Shown: piece by piece, positions 32,710-44,084 of the stretch | How positions within the stretch are numbered: the first letter of the stretch is position 1 | Layout: every line of letters begins with the position of its first letter | Assembly (NCBI GenBank): GCA_932521025.1 | Contig: OW051470.1 | Location: forward strand, 124,001 to 188,000 | Source: Oscheius onirici | Taxonomy: Eukaryota > Nematoda > Chromadorea > Rhabditida > Rhabditidae | Direction: 5' to 3' | Length of the DNA: 64,000 nt | Notes under the pieces: model-generated | Told to the model about the DNA's origin: nothing | What the model saw: only the letters and a program-made list of their open reading frames with translations | Databases searched by the model: none | Made by a program: the position numbers and the translations under genes

Positions 32710-35700
32710 CTAAAGAGTACGGCAGACTTCACAGACGCGTTCTCTTTCATCGGCTGTGATTTGAAGGCAGCGGCGACAGAAGATCTGAATGACTTGTTTA
32801 AAAAAAGCAGAAAAATACCTTTCCACAACGGTGACAATGAATCTTCCTGTCAGCGACGGACGTAAACTTTGACCGGCAGCCAGGAGCACTACAGTAATCT
32901 GTGTCTCTGAGCGATTGCCATCGGAGAGGCTGTCTGGTCAGGACTTCTTCGGAATAGCTCAGACTCTGATCAAAGACACCACTTTCTCGAGATGGAGTTC
33001 TTTCCATGACGCTTTTCTGAGTCTCATCTGTTCCGGCGCTGCTACTGTGACCACTGTCAGCCATGCAACCGGAAGTCTTGCCGAGGACGGTCTTGAGCTC
33101 AGCTATTCTCTGAAAATCAACAGGTTCTACTTTACCTTGCTAGGCTGAGTATAAAAAATATAAAAATACGAAATATTTTTGCTAGGCCGAATCGTACCAG
33201 AGATGCTTCCAAAGAATTGCATTCGTACCTAGTATACAGGGTTTACAAGACAGTATCGCAGACCCCCATTTCTCTTTCCCGTCTTTCGGAAGCAGTCAAC
33301 ATATAACAAGGGAAGACAGAGGTATTTACTTTTTGTATTTACGACCTTTGAAAGATGTATCGTCGTATACCTTGGAAGGTGTCGCTTCAACATGGAGACT
33401 ATGTGGGCTGTAATCATAAAAACCTTGAAACAGAGGGATTCATCGCATTTCGCGACTTTATTGACACCTCCCAATTTGTTCTGAACACAAACTCTCGTCA
33501 CCCAGCTCAAAGTCAGTCAGTTGAAAAATTTACGAGGAGCTTGAAAGCTTTTGGAAGTGTCGTCCTGACTTGATCCCAGTTAGTTCCCGCTCTTTAAAAT
33601 ACGTGAATGATAACCCAGGATCTTTACCTTATTGTATAGTAAAGTTTCTTCCCGACTCCAGCCTGAGTTCCGAAGAGACTCTTGGGCTGCGGGTGCTTCC
33701 TGAGTGGCCAGGTTGCGGTAGGCGTTAACGTTCCGAAGCCGCCTCGACTTTTCTGGGAACGCCTTTACTCCGTAGCAAGCTACTACCAATTTACCGACCT
33801 CGGAAGGATGGAAGCCTTAGCGGGGTTTTGAACTTGGGACCCTTTAGACTGACGCCTTATAGACTTTCTAAAAAAAAATCCTGTTCCTAGGCAAAGAGAA
33901 ATGGGGGTCTGAGATACTGGGATAGTCTTGAAAACCCGTATACTACTTTCTCTAGTGGATAGGATGACAGTCTATGAAGAAAGCGATCGCAAGTTCTATC
34001 CCAGGTGGTAGTGCACGAAGGTAGTCTACCCTGGCATCTCTCGCCTGCCTAGTCTGTCCAGCGGATCCCGTAGCTTGAGCAACCCTGATCATTCAACGCG
34101 CTCATCATCACTCTAAGACCTCTACTCTTCGGATGTGATCTCGGTCAGGTGAACTACCTTGAAAACCGAATAAACTGTTTTAAAACTACTTGGTCTGAAT
34201 ACAATTTTTTGGAAGCATCTCTGGTACGATTCGGCCTAGCAAAAAGCTTTCGGCCTAGTAAGGTAAAGTAGAACCAATCAACATAGTAGTCAGTCCTCTG
34301 TCCCTCTCAATCTTCTCAGTCCACTTACCATTCTCAGAGCAGCGATGTGACTCTCCAGCACCCCAACATGTTCCATAGTCGCCATAGCAGTATCCGTAAC
34401 GCTTTCCCTACAGAGTAGTCCCTCATCGAATCTGTTGTACAAGCCATTCCAGATAGCAAATGAACTGGCTCGACTGTCAATGTCCAGTAGCACAGAAAAG
34501 GTCGTCGGCTGAAGAAGTAGTCAGACTTGTGTCAGTTACGCCTACCTCATAAAATGGGTTCAGAAAGTCATCCTGTCGGGAATCTAGATATGTCCACAGA
34601 GATTTTGTCCTTTTGGAGAGGAACAGATCCTGTCTGTCCTTATCACAGTTTCCGATAAAAGTTCCAAATTGACAAGAGTAGGCGTGTTCGTGCAGTTCAA
34701 TCAGGTAGCGTTCGTTGAACTAAATGAACCGTCTCTGTCTCTCAGATTCTTGACATACCTGGAAAGCCCTGGGTTTCTGTTGCATCAACTGCCAGACACA
34801 GTCCAAAAACTGGGAGTAAATGGGAGAATATTCCTTTCCGGCCTCATCATTCAGTGCTCCAACGTGTCCACAACGATCATCGAACTTGTGACCGAATCCA
34901 AGCCAGTCCTTTTCTATCAAAACCTGAAAAACTGTGAAAAAAATGATAGTAAGTACCTGAAATCCATGTAAAGTCCTGTAGAATGGATCAAGAAGGAGCT
35001 GGGCTAGTGAGACGGTTTGACTCGTCCTGTCCCAGCCGTCAGAACAGTGGACAACACAAGAGATTCCTCTGATGATGGAATCGGCCAAGAAACTGGCACA
35101 TTCAATCAGAGCTCTGATGTGTTTGAGCCAGCCGGACGTCTCGATCAGTTTCCAGTACTCTGTGACGGTTTTGGATCGGGAACAAGCCTCCAGTAATTTC
35201 TGTTGACTAGCTCTCATGACGTGAATGTTCTCAATGTCAAAGAAGTGAAATTTCAGATTGTCATAGTTTCTCTCGTCCTCAAATCCCTTTCCTTGAACTT
35301 TGTTGACCATTGCATTGACCTGAAAAAAGACAAAATTGAGTTGAAACACTGAGACTCACTCTTGGCCTTGTATCCACTAGGTAGAGAGTCTCGCACTGTG
35401 GATTAGCTTTGCCTACAAGCGACATGAGCTTCTCGTCTTCTACACACCGGGCTGAGAAGCCAGTCAGAGGCTGGGCACATCTGGAAATATAACTTTGTCA
35501 AAATGTCTGTTTCCCCATTTCCGACTTAAGTTTCAAGTATATTCGCTGTATCAAGTCTATATTCGACAAGAGCGGCTCTTCGGACAGACCATGGTGGTGC
35601 TGTAAATTCCTCGGAGAGTGGAACATTTCCGACTCAAAGCAAATTAAAAAAGTAAGTCGAGTGACGGAGTTGGGAAGAAGATTTTTGTACCGAAGTACAG

Positions 35701-36888
35701 AGAGTGAAAGCAAGTATTGTCAACAATTCACAACGTGGTGCTGGAGGCGACCTCTGACAAAAATGACGCCAAGGTTTGTTCGAAGAAATTTTGAAAGAAA
35801 CGTCCCACCAAGTATGCGTCAGCAAGCCGTGTGCCCAAGTAATCCAACAACTCCGGACCGACTGATGACAGGCTGTTTCAAAAGTTCTTATATTGGGAAA
35901 AGAGGGCTGTGAGATGAACATTGTTCGGGACATTGCAGAGAGTGCGAGAAAATATGAGTCATGCCCGTTGCTAATATTTCAAAATCAAGCTGGGAACTTT
36001 CCCCACCTGCATATCGCCGCTCCCGTCGTCTTGTGAAAGTAAGTCAGAACCGGTAGTCGACCTCTTGATCGGAACCGACACGATCCCAGCAAAACATCAG
36101 TCGTCGAACTTGACGGTACCCACAACTGATCCGGATATGTGTCACAACTCGCATAATTATCGTTAATCTTGGTCTCTTTCCAGTCGTCTGAGATTCCCTG
36201 ACGAGAGAATTCTCTCTCCCAGTCGATCCGAGCCCAACTCTTGGCATCTTCATCCTGATCACGTTTTTTGAACGCTGTTAGGTCATTTACATTAACTGGA
36301 ATGGGTTTCATAACTTTATTCCATGGAACTTACCAATCTGCGAACATTTCTTCAGCATTTCAAAGAGATCCTGGCATATCTTGTCCCTACCAATCAGTAG
36401 ACTTATAATCTGGAAAGTTTTAATAGAAACTGAACAAAGAAGTCTGTAAAAAAAATCAGTAGAAAATTAACAAAAAGTCCTACCATGAAGTGTTTACATC
36501 TGATAACTAGAGGACATCCAGCGACTGAAAGTGGTCCACGTTCTACACTGGCTATGAGTCCATTGGCTACCCAGAATCCTTTTGAACGATCCTCGGCGCG
36601 AAAAATGATGTGGGAGGGGGTCACATGAACAGTTCCCAGGATATTTGGTTCTGCTCCAAGACGGTCGACCAACTGGACCTTGTCCACCTGAAAATGGGTT
36701 ATTTTGAAGGCAGACTCGAATTTCCATTTTTTTGCCCCAGACCATACCTTGAAGGCCAGAATCGCTTCTTCCTTCTTATCTTCAAGTTTGTTCGCTATTT
36801 TTTCACACAGCGTATGAATTTTGTCCCTAATAAGCGAGCCGGCAACTGTTATATCTTCCGTATAGGCTGGATAACAGGACACTTTCAT
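32710..36888 (-). CDS. mtm-6: Myotubularin phosphoinositide 3-phosphatase (MTMR6/7/8 type)
   Basis: Eleven exons in phase: 36748-36888, 36484-36687, 36334-36409, 36007-36295, 35360-35480, 34957-35319, 34759-34923, 34546-34719, 34329-34508, 32819-33109 and 32710-32784; 692 residues with the ATG at 36888. The PH-GRAM domain starts at VDKVQLVDRLGAEPN. The catalytic loop VVHCSDGWDRTSQ has the full C-x5-R motif with both aspartates, so the enzyme should be active on PI3P and PI(3,5)P2 at endosomes. VLIEKDWLGFGHKFDDRCGH matches the MTMR6/7/8 branch. The C-terminus is a FYVE-like zinc finger with four cysteine pairs (CSAPGC, CHRC, CRRC, CEVC). The frame stays open 31 codons upstream of the ATG, so an upstream start or exon is possible. 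Intron 33110-34328 holds a transposon; intron 35481-36006 is otherwise unremarkable. Confidence 0.93.
33123..34275. mobile_element. 1.15-kb DNA transposon-like element in a myotubularin intron
   Basis: Terminal inverted repeats of about 90 bp begin GGTTCTACTTTACCTTGCTA on the left and GGTTCTACTTTACCTTACTA (reverse strand) on the right, flanked by a perfect 8-bp target duplication AATCAACA (33115-33122 and 34276-34283). An 8-bp duplication fits hAT or Merlin; long terminal repeats also resemble Mutator-like elements, so the superfamily is open. No transposase frame is present, so it is non-autonomous. A second inverted pair lies inside (about 33228-33285 and 33890-33950), and 33780-33870 resembles a tRNA-derived segment in reverse (AGTTCAAAACCCCGCTAAGG). 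Confidence 0.85.
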
Positions 36889-39087
36889 CGGATCACGTGG
36901 ATGAGTGAGCCGTCTTGAGGAGGGAGTTCTCCTCTTGGAGACTCCCTCACTCGTAAAGAGACGTCGTCGGACAGACACCACGCTAGATTACGGTATTTTG
37001 AGAGAGTGAGTATAAGAGGAGAAGATCGCTTGTCCAATTTAACTGGCGTGAATAATTCAAAGAATTCTTTTGAGCCAAAAAAAAAGGCGCCATTAGCGAC
37101 ACGAGGATGAAAACAGACAAAAAGGGCTGCTCAGCTGACGTCTCCATCATCTCGGAGCCTAAATTTTAGATAAGGCCGATGGACCCGACTCGGATACCAC
37201 TAGATTCTCTGGGGAGACGAATTTTTTCAGAAAAAGCAGGGATAAGGGCCTTTTGACTGGAAAATGAGGCTGTTTCTGAGCCGTTTTATGAAAATGGGAG
37301 GCATTCGTCTGAAAAATGACTGTGTTTAGGGGGCTATCGACTTGTCAAACGAGTCATAATATGAGGCTCTTCGGGCGAGAGGACAGAACACTGAAAAAGC
37401 TGTGAGATCACTTCCCTCCCGAAGGATTTGACCCATTTTTCACGAAAAGGGAGACGCGATGTGTCCTATAATGTTGGGAGCTGGGCGACAGGAAGCAATC
37501 CAACCAAAGGGTGTGCTCGGATCTGCGAAAAAAGAGAGAGCCCGTGGCGGAAACACAATATCTTGGAGCCGACTCCAATCAAATGGAATTGGGAGGCGAG
37601 GAGGCGGAAAACAAGTCTTCCTCCCAGTCCTATAAATGAAATTCCGAGCCAATTTTTTGTTGGCGCAACAGGCTGCGGATTCATTAATCCATTCGGAGAA
37701 AGAACCCGTAACCCACACGGCTCTCCCGAACAAAACAACAGAATCGATGCGACGTTTGGCCTCACGGCCTCAGCAGGTCTCCTAATGAGACTAAATTACG
37801 TAAAAATCGGAAAGCTTTTGGGAGATCCGAAGATTTGAACCAAGACAAATGAGGCTGAAAGCGACGAAAGAGCAGAGGGAAAAAAGTGCAAATCTCATTT
37901 TTTGAAGAACGGAGAAGGAGGTAACTACTTTCCGACGTCACAGTTCTTGAGAGGATTAAGGATGTTGTTGATCAGTGAAAGAGGATTTCGGGACAGTTAA
38001 GGAGGTATTGAAAGAAGTAAAGCAGATTAGAGAGAGAGAGACAGAGCCCGATTCCCAACGACTATAAAATTTTGGAGTAGTGGGAAAAGGGAAAAACTTA
38101 AATTGTAGTCATTTTTTGGATACAAAATGTTGTTTTTCAGACTATCACCATTAATTGTAGCTGTAATGTTTGTCATTCCTTGCCTTCTGATACCAATCCT
38201 TTGCTTATTTCTTGCTAGAAACAAACTTTGAGGTCGCTAAAAGTAGATCGAAGGATCTAGACGAACAGAAAGAGCACGTTCAATACCTTAGATGGAGTCA
38301 AATGTTTGAAAGTCCGAAGAAATCAAAGTTTCGAACGCTGTTCTCTCTCCCCTTTCAGGCTCGTCGAAGTGTGCTAATCTGGATTATAGAAACTAGGTCA
38401 AATTAGGAAGAAAATAGAAACATTTCATTCCAATTGAGACTGTTTTGCTCATAAAATTGGTTTAGCAAACTGTTTGAACCGAAACTTTGGGGTTATTGAT
38501 TTTCCAAAGTTGGAGGTCAATTCAAATCTACCCTTCTCAATGTTTCTGATCCAGTATTGTCTTAGCTGCATTATTTTTAAGAAAAAAATGAGTGCAAACA
38601 AATAAAAAACCTACCTTTGATGTCAGAATGTCGTCAAACTTCATCGTTTTCTTGCAGGATGTATTTTTTAACTTTTTCCTACCCCTGCCTGGTCATACTC
38701 TGAAAAGACGTGATATTCAGGAAGAAACAAAGAATAAAAAGCAAATTCAGTTTGTTAAATAAATAATTCTCTAAAGAGACCACAGGTTTATCAAAGTGGC
38801 TTGGTGGATCGTGACGGGACCCGGCGAAGGAGGAGAAGAGGGAGTAATTCGACACGGGATTGGAACAGGGGAGAGGCGAGACTAATTGCTGTCCGGCTGA
38901 GAGAGAGAGACTCATTTTGGGGAACATGAAAAATGTTCAGGACTGAAATGTTCGTATGTAGCAAGAAAACAGTTGAACTATTCTCTGAACGGAAAAAAAT
39001 GGGTTCTGATCTGACAAAAAAGACAGGTCAAAATTCCTCAAAAGCAGTATAATTCCCTACTCCTGTTTTCTGCCAGACAAGACCGCT
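36889..39087. other. Intergenic stretch upstream of the myotubularin gene
   Basis: No supported gene. A 136-codon plus-strand open frame (37428-37838) lies in GC-richer DNA without splice or family support. This region should hold the promoter of the myotubularin gene. Confidence 0.5.
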
Positions 39088-39090
39088 TTC

Positions 39091-39415
39091 AAAATCGTCC
39101 TCCGACCGGTTTTAAAGCAACAAAAAAGAAAATGGATATCACCATCGTGTTCAGCACCCTCGAAACCCCCAGAAACTAAAATGCAAAAAAACTTTTTTTT
39201 GTCGGCGGGGATCGAACCAGGTAGCAAAAGTCTCCGACCCTGTGAAAGCAGTGGTTAGAGGAAATTTTGAAATCTCCTTCTTGAGGAAAGCGACAGATTT
39301 GTACCACATGCAATTTAAAAGACTCTCCAGACGAAGGAATGACAAAAAAGTATTGGAAACAACGAAAAATCAAGTAAAGGAACGGCTAACCTGATTGGTA
39401 CAAAGACAGCCAAAA
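39091..39415. repeat. Dispersed SINE-like repeat, copy 4
   Basis: Nearly identical to 749-1077 along its full length (a few substitutions and two short indels), so one is a recent copy of the other. It carries the same minus-strand GGTTCGATCCC B-box match. It abuts, without a gap, the inverted-repeat element at 39414-40156. Confidence 0.85.
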
Positions 39416-40156
39416 TCTGGATCTGTGAAAAAGTGGATTCTTTGAAGAAGAAGGGATTTGTCTTTGCCCCTTGATTTACTGAATTCAACCGGACAAAAAG
39501 AGAACAATACTTTTGTGTGAACTATGCAACTGGACAAAAAGTGAACAATATCTCTTACAAAAGTCAAATCCTCGTCTTTTCTCATAGGATCACTCTTTTA
39601 TCGCATGTTCCAGAAACCCTGATTGCAACATCGAAGTAAATGCAATAAGTTCGACCCACAGCCGATGATGAGCTAGTGAACAATGATTAGCGGTCAACGA
39701 TACGTTACTTTTGTGACATGAAACTGTAGGGAATCACGGAATATTAAACTGAGAAGTTTGTGACGGGAGTCCAGTTACAGAAACTTTCCTGATGGTTTTA
39801 TCACACTGATAGGAAAGAGATCTAGTTGATATCTGATACAACGAGTAGAAGAAAAAACCGGAGAAAATAACTGGATTCTCTCCCAATGAAAAACGTCTTA
39901 TCCAACTCTTGTCTCTAACTCGACAGCACTCTCTCCTCACTTCTATTGAAACGTTTCTGGAGCAGACGATAAAAGAGTGATCCTATGAGAAAAGACGAGG
40001 ATTTGACTTTTGTAAGAGATATTGTTCACTTTTTGTCCAGTTGCATAGTTCACACAAAAGTATTGTTCTCTTTTTGTCCGGTTGAATTCAGTAAATCAAG
40101 GGGCAAAGATAAATCCCTTCTGCTTCAAAGAATCCAATTTTTCACAGATCCAGATT
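39414..40156. mobile_element. Inverted-repeat element related to the 7.0-kb gene's intron
   Basis: Two arms of about 200 bp (39414-39618 and 39952-40156) are almost exact inverted copies, starting AATCTGGATCTGTGAAAAA at each end, around a centre of about 330 bp. The reverse strand of 39840-40156 aligns along most of its length with 7008-7217, the intron of the secreted-peptide gene, except for an extra block of about 90 bp. No transposase frame is seen. Confidence 0.8.
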
Positions 40157-41260
40157 GTTCCCTTTTTGTCAAAATTTATAGAATTTACGAATAATGATTC
40201 TCCATACTCTAGCAAAAAGTGTGAACCATTTTTTTCGGTACGGTTCGGCCCATTTTTTGTACAAACACCAGACCGGACAGAACTTTAACGTACTGATGTC
40301 GAGCTACTCCAAGAATGAATCGAGTCTGCATTGGTTAGAGGTCATGCCTCACAATCCCTTACAATCAAGCTTTTGATATTTTTGTTCTTTGTTACAATAT
40401 TTCTGACCACCTTTCGAGACCTACTTCATAAGAATCGGTGGAAGCCTATACCCAGAACTTCAGCAAACCTAAGCATACCCTGAGCCATTTTACGAGACCA
40501 GGATAAAAGCAGAAAACGTCCATACTTCCTCGTTTCTAAAAGTATCTGGCTTTGTCCTATGAACCAGAAGTAAACTCAGAACAACAACATTGCGCCTTTG
40601 CCTAATGGCGGGGAATGATCGAATGCGATCACAAAAAGTTCCCAGAGCGTTTCTAAAGTCAATTCTACTCAATACAATTTGGTAAAAATGTCTCCAGAAG
40701 GGCGAGATCGAACTCTGGTCGTGTGGGTAGAGTGGCGACCCTTAGCAATACACCAAAATTATCGATGAAAAAATTTCTGTCCAAAAATGCAGGGCATAGA
40801 GGTGTGATGCGGGTCGAAAATCAAAATTCTAAAAGATACCCGAGATACGGTTAGTTATACCTCTATCCAAAATTTCAGAGAAAAACTCGCAAAAATGAGC
40901 TCGCAAATCACGTACAGTGGACGGCGGACGCGGGACCCTGAAAATGCTTCTGGCGCGCGCTGCGCGCGATTTTATGCTCAAAGCGTTCTGCGCTAGTGGG
41001 AGGCAAAGCCATATCCACCCAAATCCACTCATTAACGTGGTTAGGGGAAATTTTGAAAAGCTTTCCCTTAGAGGAAAGTACTTTTTTCTACTTGTTTACA
41101 CTCTTGCAGTATATTTTCAGAAACCTACCATGTGAAAACAATTTTGAAAATCTCTTCCCCGAGAAGAGTAACAACATTTTTTGTTTTCGAAGTATGAGTC
41201 AAATTTCTGTCCCCGTCATTGTTATCTTTACTGAGCAATAAACTGCCACAATGTCCAGAA
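40157..41260. other. Repeat-rich intergenic stretch before the lectin gene
   Basis: Contains a tRNA-like segment at 40685-40745 (reverse strand GAGTTCGATCTCGCCC) and two partial SINE-like hairpin units at 41035-41085 and 41128-41175. No gene is supported. Confidence 0.5.
41128..41175. repeat. Partial SINE-like hairpin unit
   Basis: GTGAAAACAATTTTGAAAA followed by the stem-loop CTCTTC-CCCGA-GAAGAG (41152-41168). A second partial unit at 41035-41085 has the stem CTTTCC/GGAAAG (41061-41078). Confidence 0.65.
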
Positions 41261-42724
41261 ATGCACCCCTTTGCCTACACTCTCTTCCTTTTGTTAGGCT
41301 CAACATCTGCATATTGTCCTACCGGTTACACATTCAACAGTAACCTGGGAAAATGCTACGGGTATTACAACCGTCCTTCTGCTTTTCTAGTTGCTGAACA
41401 AACGTGCAACAGTTTTGGAGGTCGCCTGCCTTCAGTAGATAATGCTTATGAGCTTGTTATGGTTACGGGTAAGTCGAAAAATTGAGAGTACATGTTTTAG
41501 AATATGCGCTATCCAATCCAGTCCCCTTTTGGTCCGGCGGCAATCTACTGATGTCAACGAACTGGACTTGGACTACCGGCTCTCCAGTAGTCTATACAAC
41601 ATGGGCTCCAAATCAGCCTTCGGATCCTAACATCAACCAGTGTCTGGCTATAGATCCAACTAATGGGATGTATTACAAAGAACTGTGCAGTTCTTCCAAG
41701 CCATTTATCTGCACAATTGTTCCTGCCCCTACAACGACAGCTATGACTACTACTGAGACAACTTCTCCTAGCTGTTCAGAATCTTGTCGTTAGTCATGGT
41801 GTGGGACTAAAAATCATATACGTTCAGAAAATCATTACTGTCCAGCTGGATATGCTCTTTTCTGGGGTAATTGCAAGTGTTACCGGGTGAATAACTTTTT
41901 TTTCGATCAGAAAGCTTGGTTGTACTGCAGTAGGCGTCTCAGTTCGTTCAAAAAATTGGCGCCATTTTCCAAACTGCCGAAATATCTTGGTTTTTCACCT
42001 GTTTCCTTTCATTTTGCACGTTTGTACCTGTGTTTAATCGATTCAGCGTGTAAAACAACCACCTTGTTCACATTGGTTGAAAAAAAGACAGAAATAGAGG
42101 AAAATTACCGAGAACGGCGTATGAAGGGAAAGCGTCTTTTTTATGTTATTTTCGACCAAATTTTACGTCCAGGAGGGCTTTTTTACACGCAGAACTCAAT
42201 AAACTTGCTTAGAAATGTGAAAACAGAAGAAAAATGGAGAAAAACGAAACTTCAAGGAAGTTTGAACGATCTGAAGCGGCTATTGCACGAACTGAGGCGC
42301 CTACTGCAGTACCACCCTAAGCTTGTTTTTCAGTACTACAACGAACACATGCTCTACACGAATGCCACGGCTAAATGCACCTCAGAAAAGGCAACTCTTG
42401 TAAAGATTGACAGTCCCGATTTGGATGGATTCCTTCTGTCAATGACTGGACTAGATGGTAGAGGGCCATGGATCGGATTGACTTGCACTTCTGCTGATCC
42501 AAAAAGTTGCACATGGTTTGACGGAACGCTTCTGATTGGATACATTAACTTTTCTGCAGGTTTCAATAGTCATTTTCTTTGCAAATCTCTAAGGTTCTCC
42601 GGACGAAACGAACCCTTATGGTTTCATGTACAATAGTCACTTTTCTACCAGAGGCAAATGGGGAACGGCTAGTGGCGGAGAAGGAGCTGTGTTTTGTCAG
42701 AAAGAGTCAAGTGTCGTGTCGTGA
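41261..42724 (+). CDS. Secreted protein with two C-type lectin-like domains (303 aa)
   Basis: Five exons: 41261-41468, 41501-41788, 41828-41886, 42334-42559 and 42594-42724, phases 1, 1, 0, 1. A signal peptide (MHPFAYTLFLLLGSTSA) leads into the first domain (YCPTGYTFNSNLGKCYGYY, AEQTCNSFGGRLPSVDNAYE, WAPNQPSDPNINQCLAI, FICTI). A threonine-rich linker follows, then a second domain (HYCPAGYALFWGNCKCYR, CTSEKATLVKIDSPDLDGFL, GPWIGLTC, AVFCQKE). Nematode genomes encode many such secreted lectin-like proteins, often induced by infection. The QPD-like carbohydrate-binding triplet is present only loosely in domain 1 (QPS), so sugar binding is uncertain. The 447-bp third intron is mostly a MITE. Confidence 0.9.
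41918..42316. mobile_element. MITE in an intron of the lectin gene
   Basis: Element of about 399 bp with terminal inverted repeats (GGTTGTACTGCAGTAGGCG at the left; GGTGGTACTGCAGTAGGCG in reverse at the right). Same family as 30460-30794. It makes up most of intron 41887-42333 and ends 17 bp before the acceptor. Confidence 0.82.
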
Positions 42725-42921
42725 ATTAAATTTGAGTCTTTGTGACAAGAAATAAGTTTTATGGGTCTAGAGTAGCCGGTACTGGCACCAATGAATCACT
42801 TCAAAGAAGAGCAAAAATTGTCTTTTTTTGAACTGCTGAAAAAATAATAATTTATTGTTTAAACAAAACTACACTGAATTAAAAAAACTAATTCCACAAA
42901 TGTCTTAAATCAAAGCTTGAA

Positions 42922-43477
42922 TCACTTTTTCTTGGTTCTCTTCAAGACGACCTTCTCCTTGCCTTTATTGTGGTCATATTTGTTGTTGTTTTTGCGCTAA
43001 AAACAACAAAATTTTACAAAAAGTCAACAGACTTACCCAGAACCATGCAGTGACCTGCTTTCTCGACAGACCAATCATTTCAGCAATCTCATCCACGTCT
43101 TTAGTCTCAGGCTTCATATTCGTCTTGTATGCTTCAGAGAGAATTTTTAGCTGCTCTGAAATCCCGCTGACACGATTAAAATCAATTAGTGAACTAACCC
43201 GGTTTTTTGCTGCAATGGTTCTTTTTTATTTTAACAGGTCGGCTGGGCACGGCTTCCAACTCGGATCCAAATACACTCTCCTTTTTTTTCTTCCCTGTCG
43301 TCTTTACTGGCTCCTCAGTCTTTGCAGGCGAAGGTGTTGGGAGGAGTTCAACGTCAATCGAAAGCGGCGAAGAAACTGGTGAAATGTTGTGCTCGGAAAA
43401 AGAAATGTCGTTTCCTTTAAAAAAGAGTGATTACTGAAAACTAGGCTTAATTTTCTACTTACCGTGATCATACTACT
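42922..43477 (-). CDS. Divergent homeodomain protein (5' part unresolved)
   Basis: Secure exons are 43199-43414, 43037-43155 and 42922-42996. They read into a homeodomain (KKPEQLKILSEAYKTN, then EIAEMIGLSRKQVTAWFW|RKNNNKYD), with the intron between W50 and residue 51 in homeodomain numbering. W48 and F49 are present, but position 51, almost always asparagine because it contacts adenine, is arginine here. After the domain comes a short lysine-rich tail and the stop. Upstream the frame is acidic and proline rich. An exon near 43477-43640 (DYCSDKLEDIGLCFKTPEYK) probably precedes it but the junction is ambiguous, and exons up to about 43850 are possible. It is likely a nuclear DNA-binding regulator with altered specificity. 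The coordinates give the supported part only. Confidence 0.65.
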
Positions 43478-44084
43478 CTTGTACTCTGGCGTCTTGAAAC
43501 ACAAACCAATGTCTTCCAGTTTATCACTACAGTAATCGTCTGGAGTCTGTGGTATGATATCTGGCTGCTGTAAATCCTCCTGAGCAGTTTCGGAAGAGTG
43601 TACAGTTTCAGCTCGAACCTCCTGGTAAAGCTGGTCAATCCAGCCGCAAAGGGGCGAAATACAATACGCTCATTTCTAAACAAATCGTGTACTTCAGATA
43701 TGAGATCACCTTTGATCAGGTACTTGTACTGACTGCAAATAACTTTCTTCCTCTCGAAAAGAGTTGTCCGAGTCGCTGCGAAGCTGAGAAACATACAGAC
43801 TCTCAAAAATCTGTCGATAAAATCAGCGGAAAGTATGGGTAGAGTCTAAAACGTGTAAAATTTGAAAACATTAAGACTGTCAAAAATTGTATTTCGCCCC
43901 TAAAATTTGATAGCTTTCGATGTCCCGCCAATAAAGAAGGGGGCTTACCGTTTCAGTGATTGCATTCACCATTTGATCCGAATCGATCGAGCTCTTTCCC
44001 AGACAATCTCATCAGTATTCGGGCTTGCTGGCAGTGTTGCAAGACTGTCTGCTTCCAAGCAGAATGCAAAGAGTGAACCTTTAT

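Noticed and set aside
35634..35933. Minus-strand frame of 99 codons inside a myotubularin intron
   Set aside because: The flanking exons join in phase without it and the family alignment has no room for an insertion there.
37428..37838. Plus-strand frame of 136 codons
   Set aside because: GC-rich region upstream of the myotubularin gene, also open on the other strand in two frames, typical of composition bias.
40685..40745. tRNA gene (reverse-strand B-box GAGTTCGATC)
   Set aside because: No cloverleaf can be folded by eye with a paired acceptor stem; more likely a tRNA-derived repeat remnant.
43468..43806. 112-codon minus-strand frame before the homeodomain exons
   Set aside because: It reads through a likely exon in a different frame (the DYCSDKLEDIGLCF frame looks real), so the long frame is a shadow.
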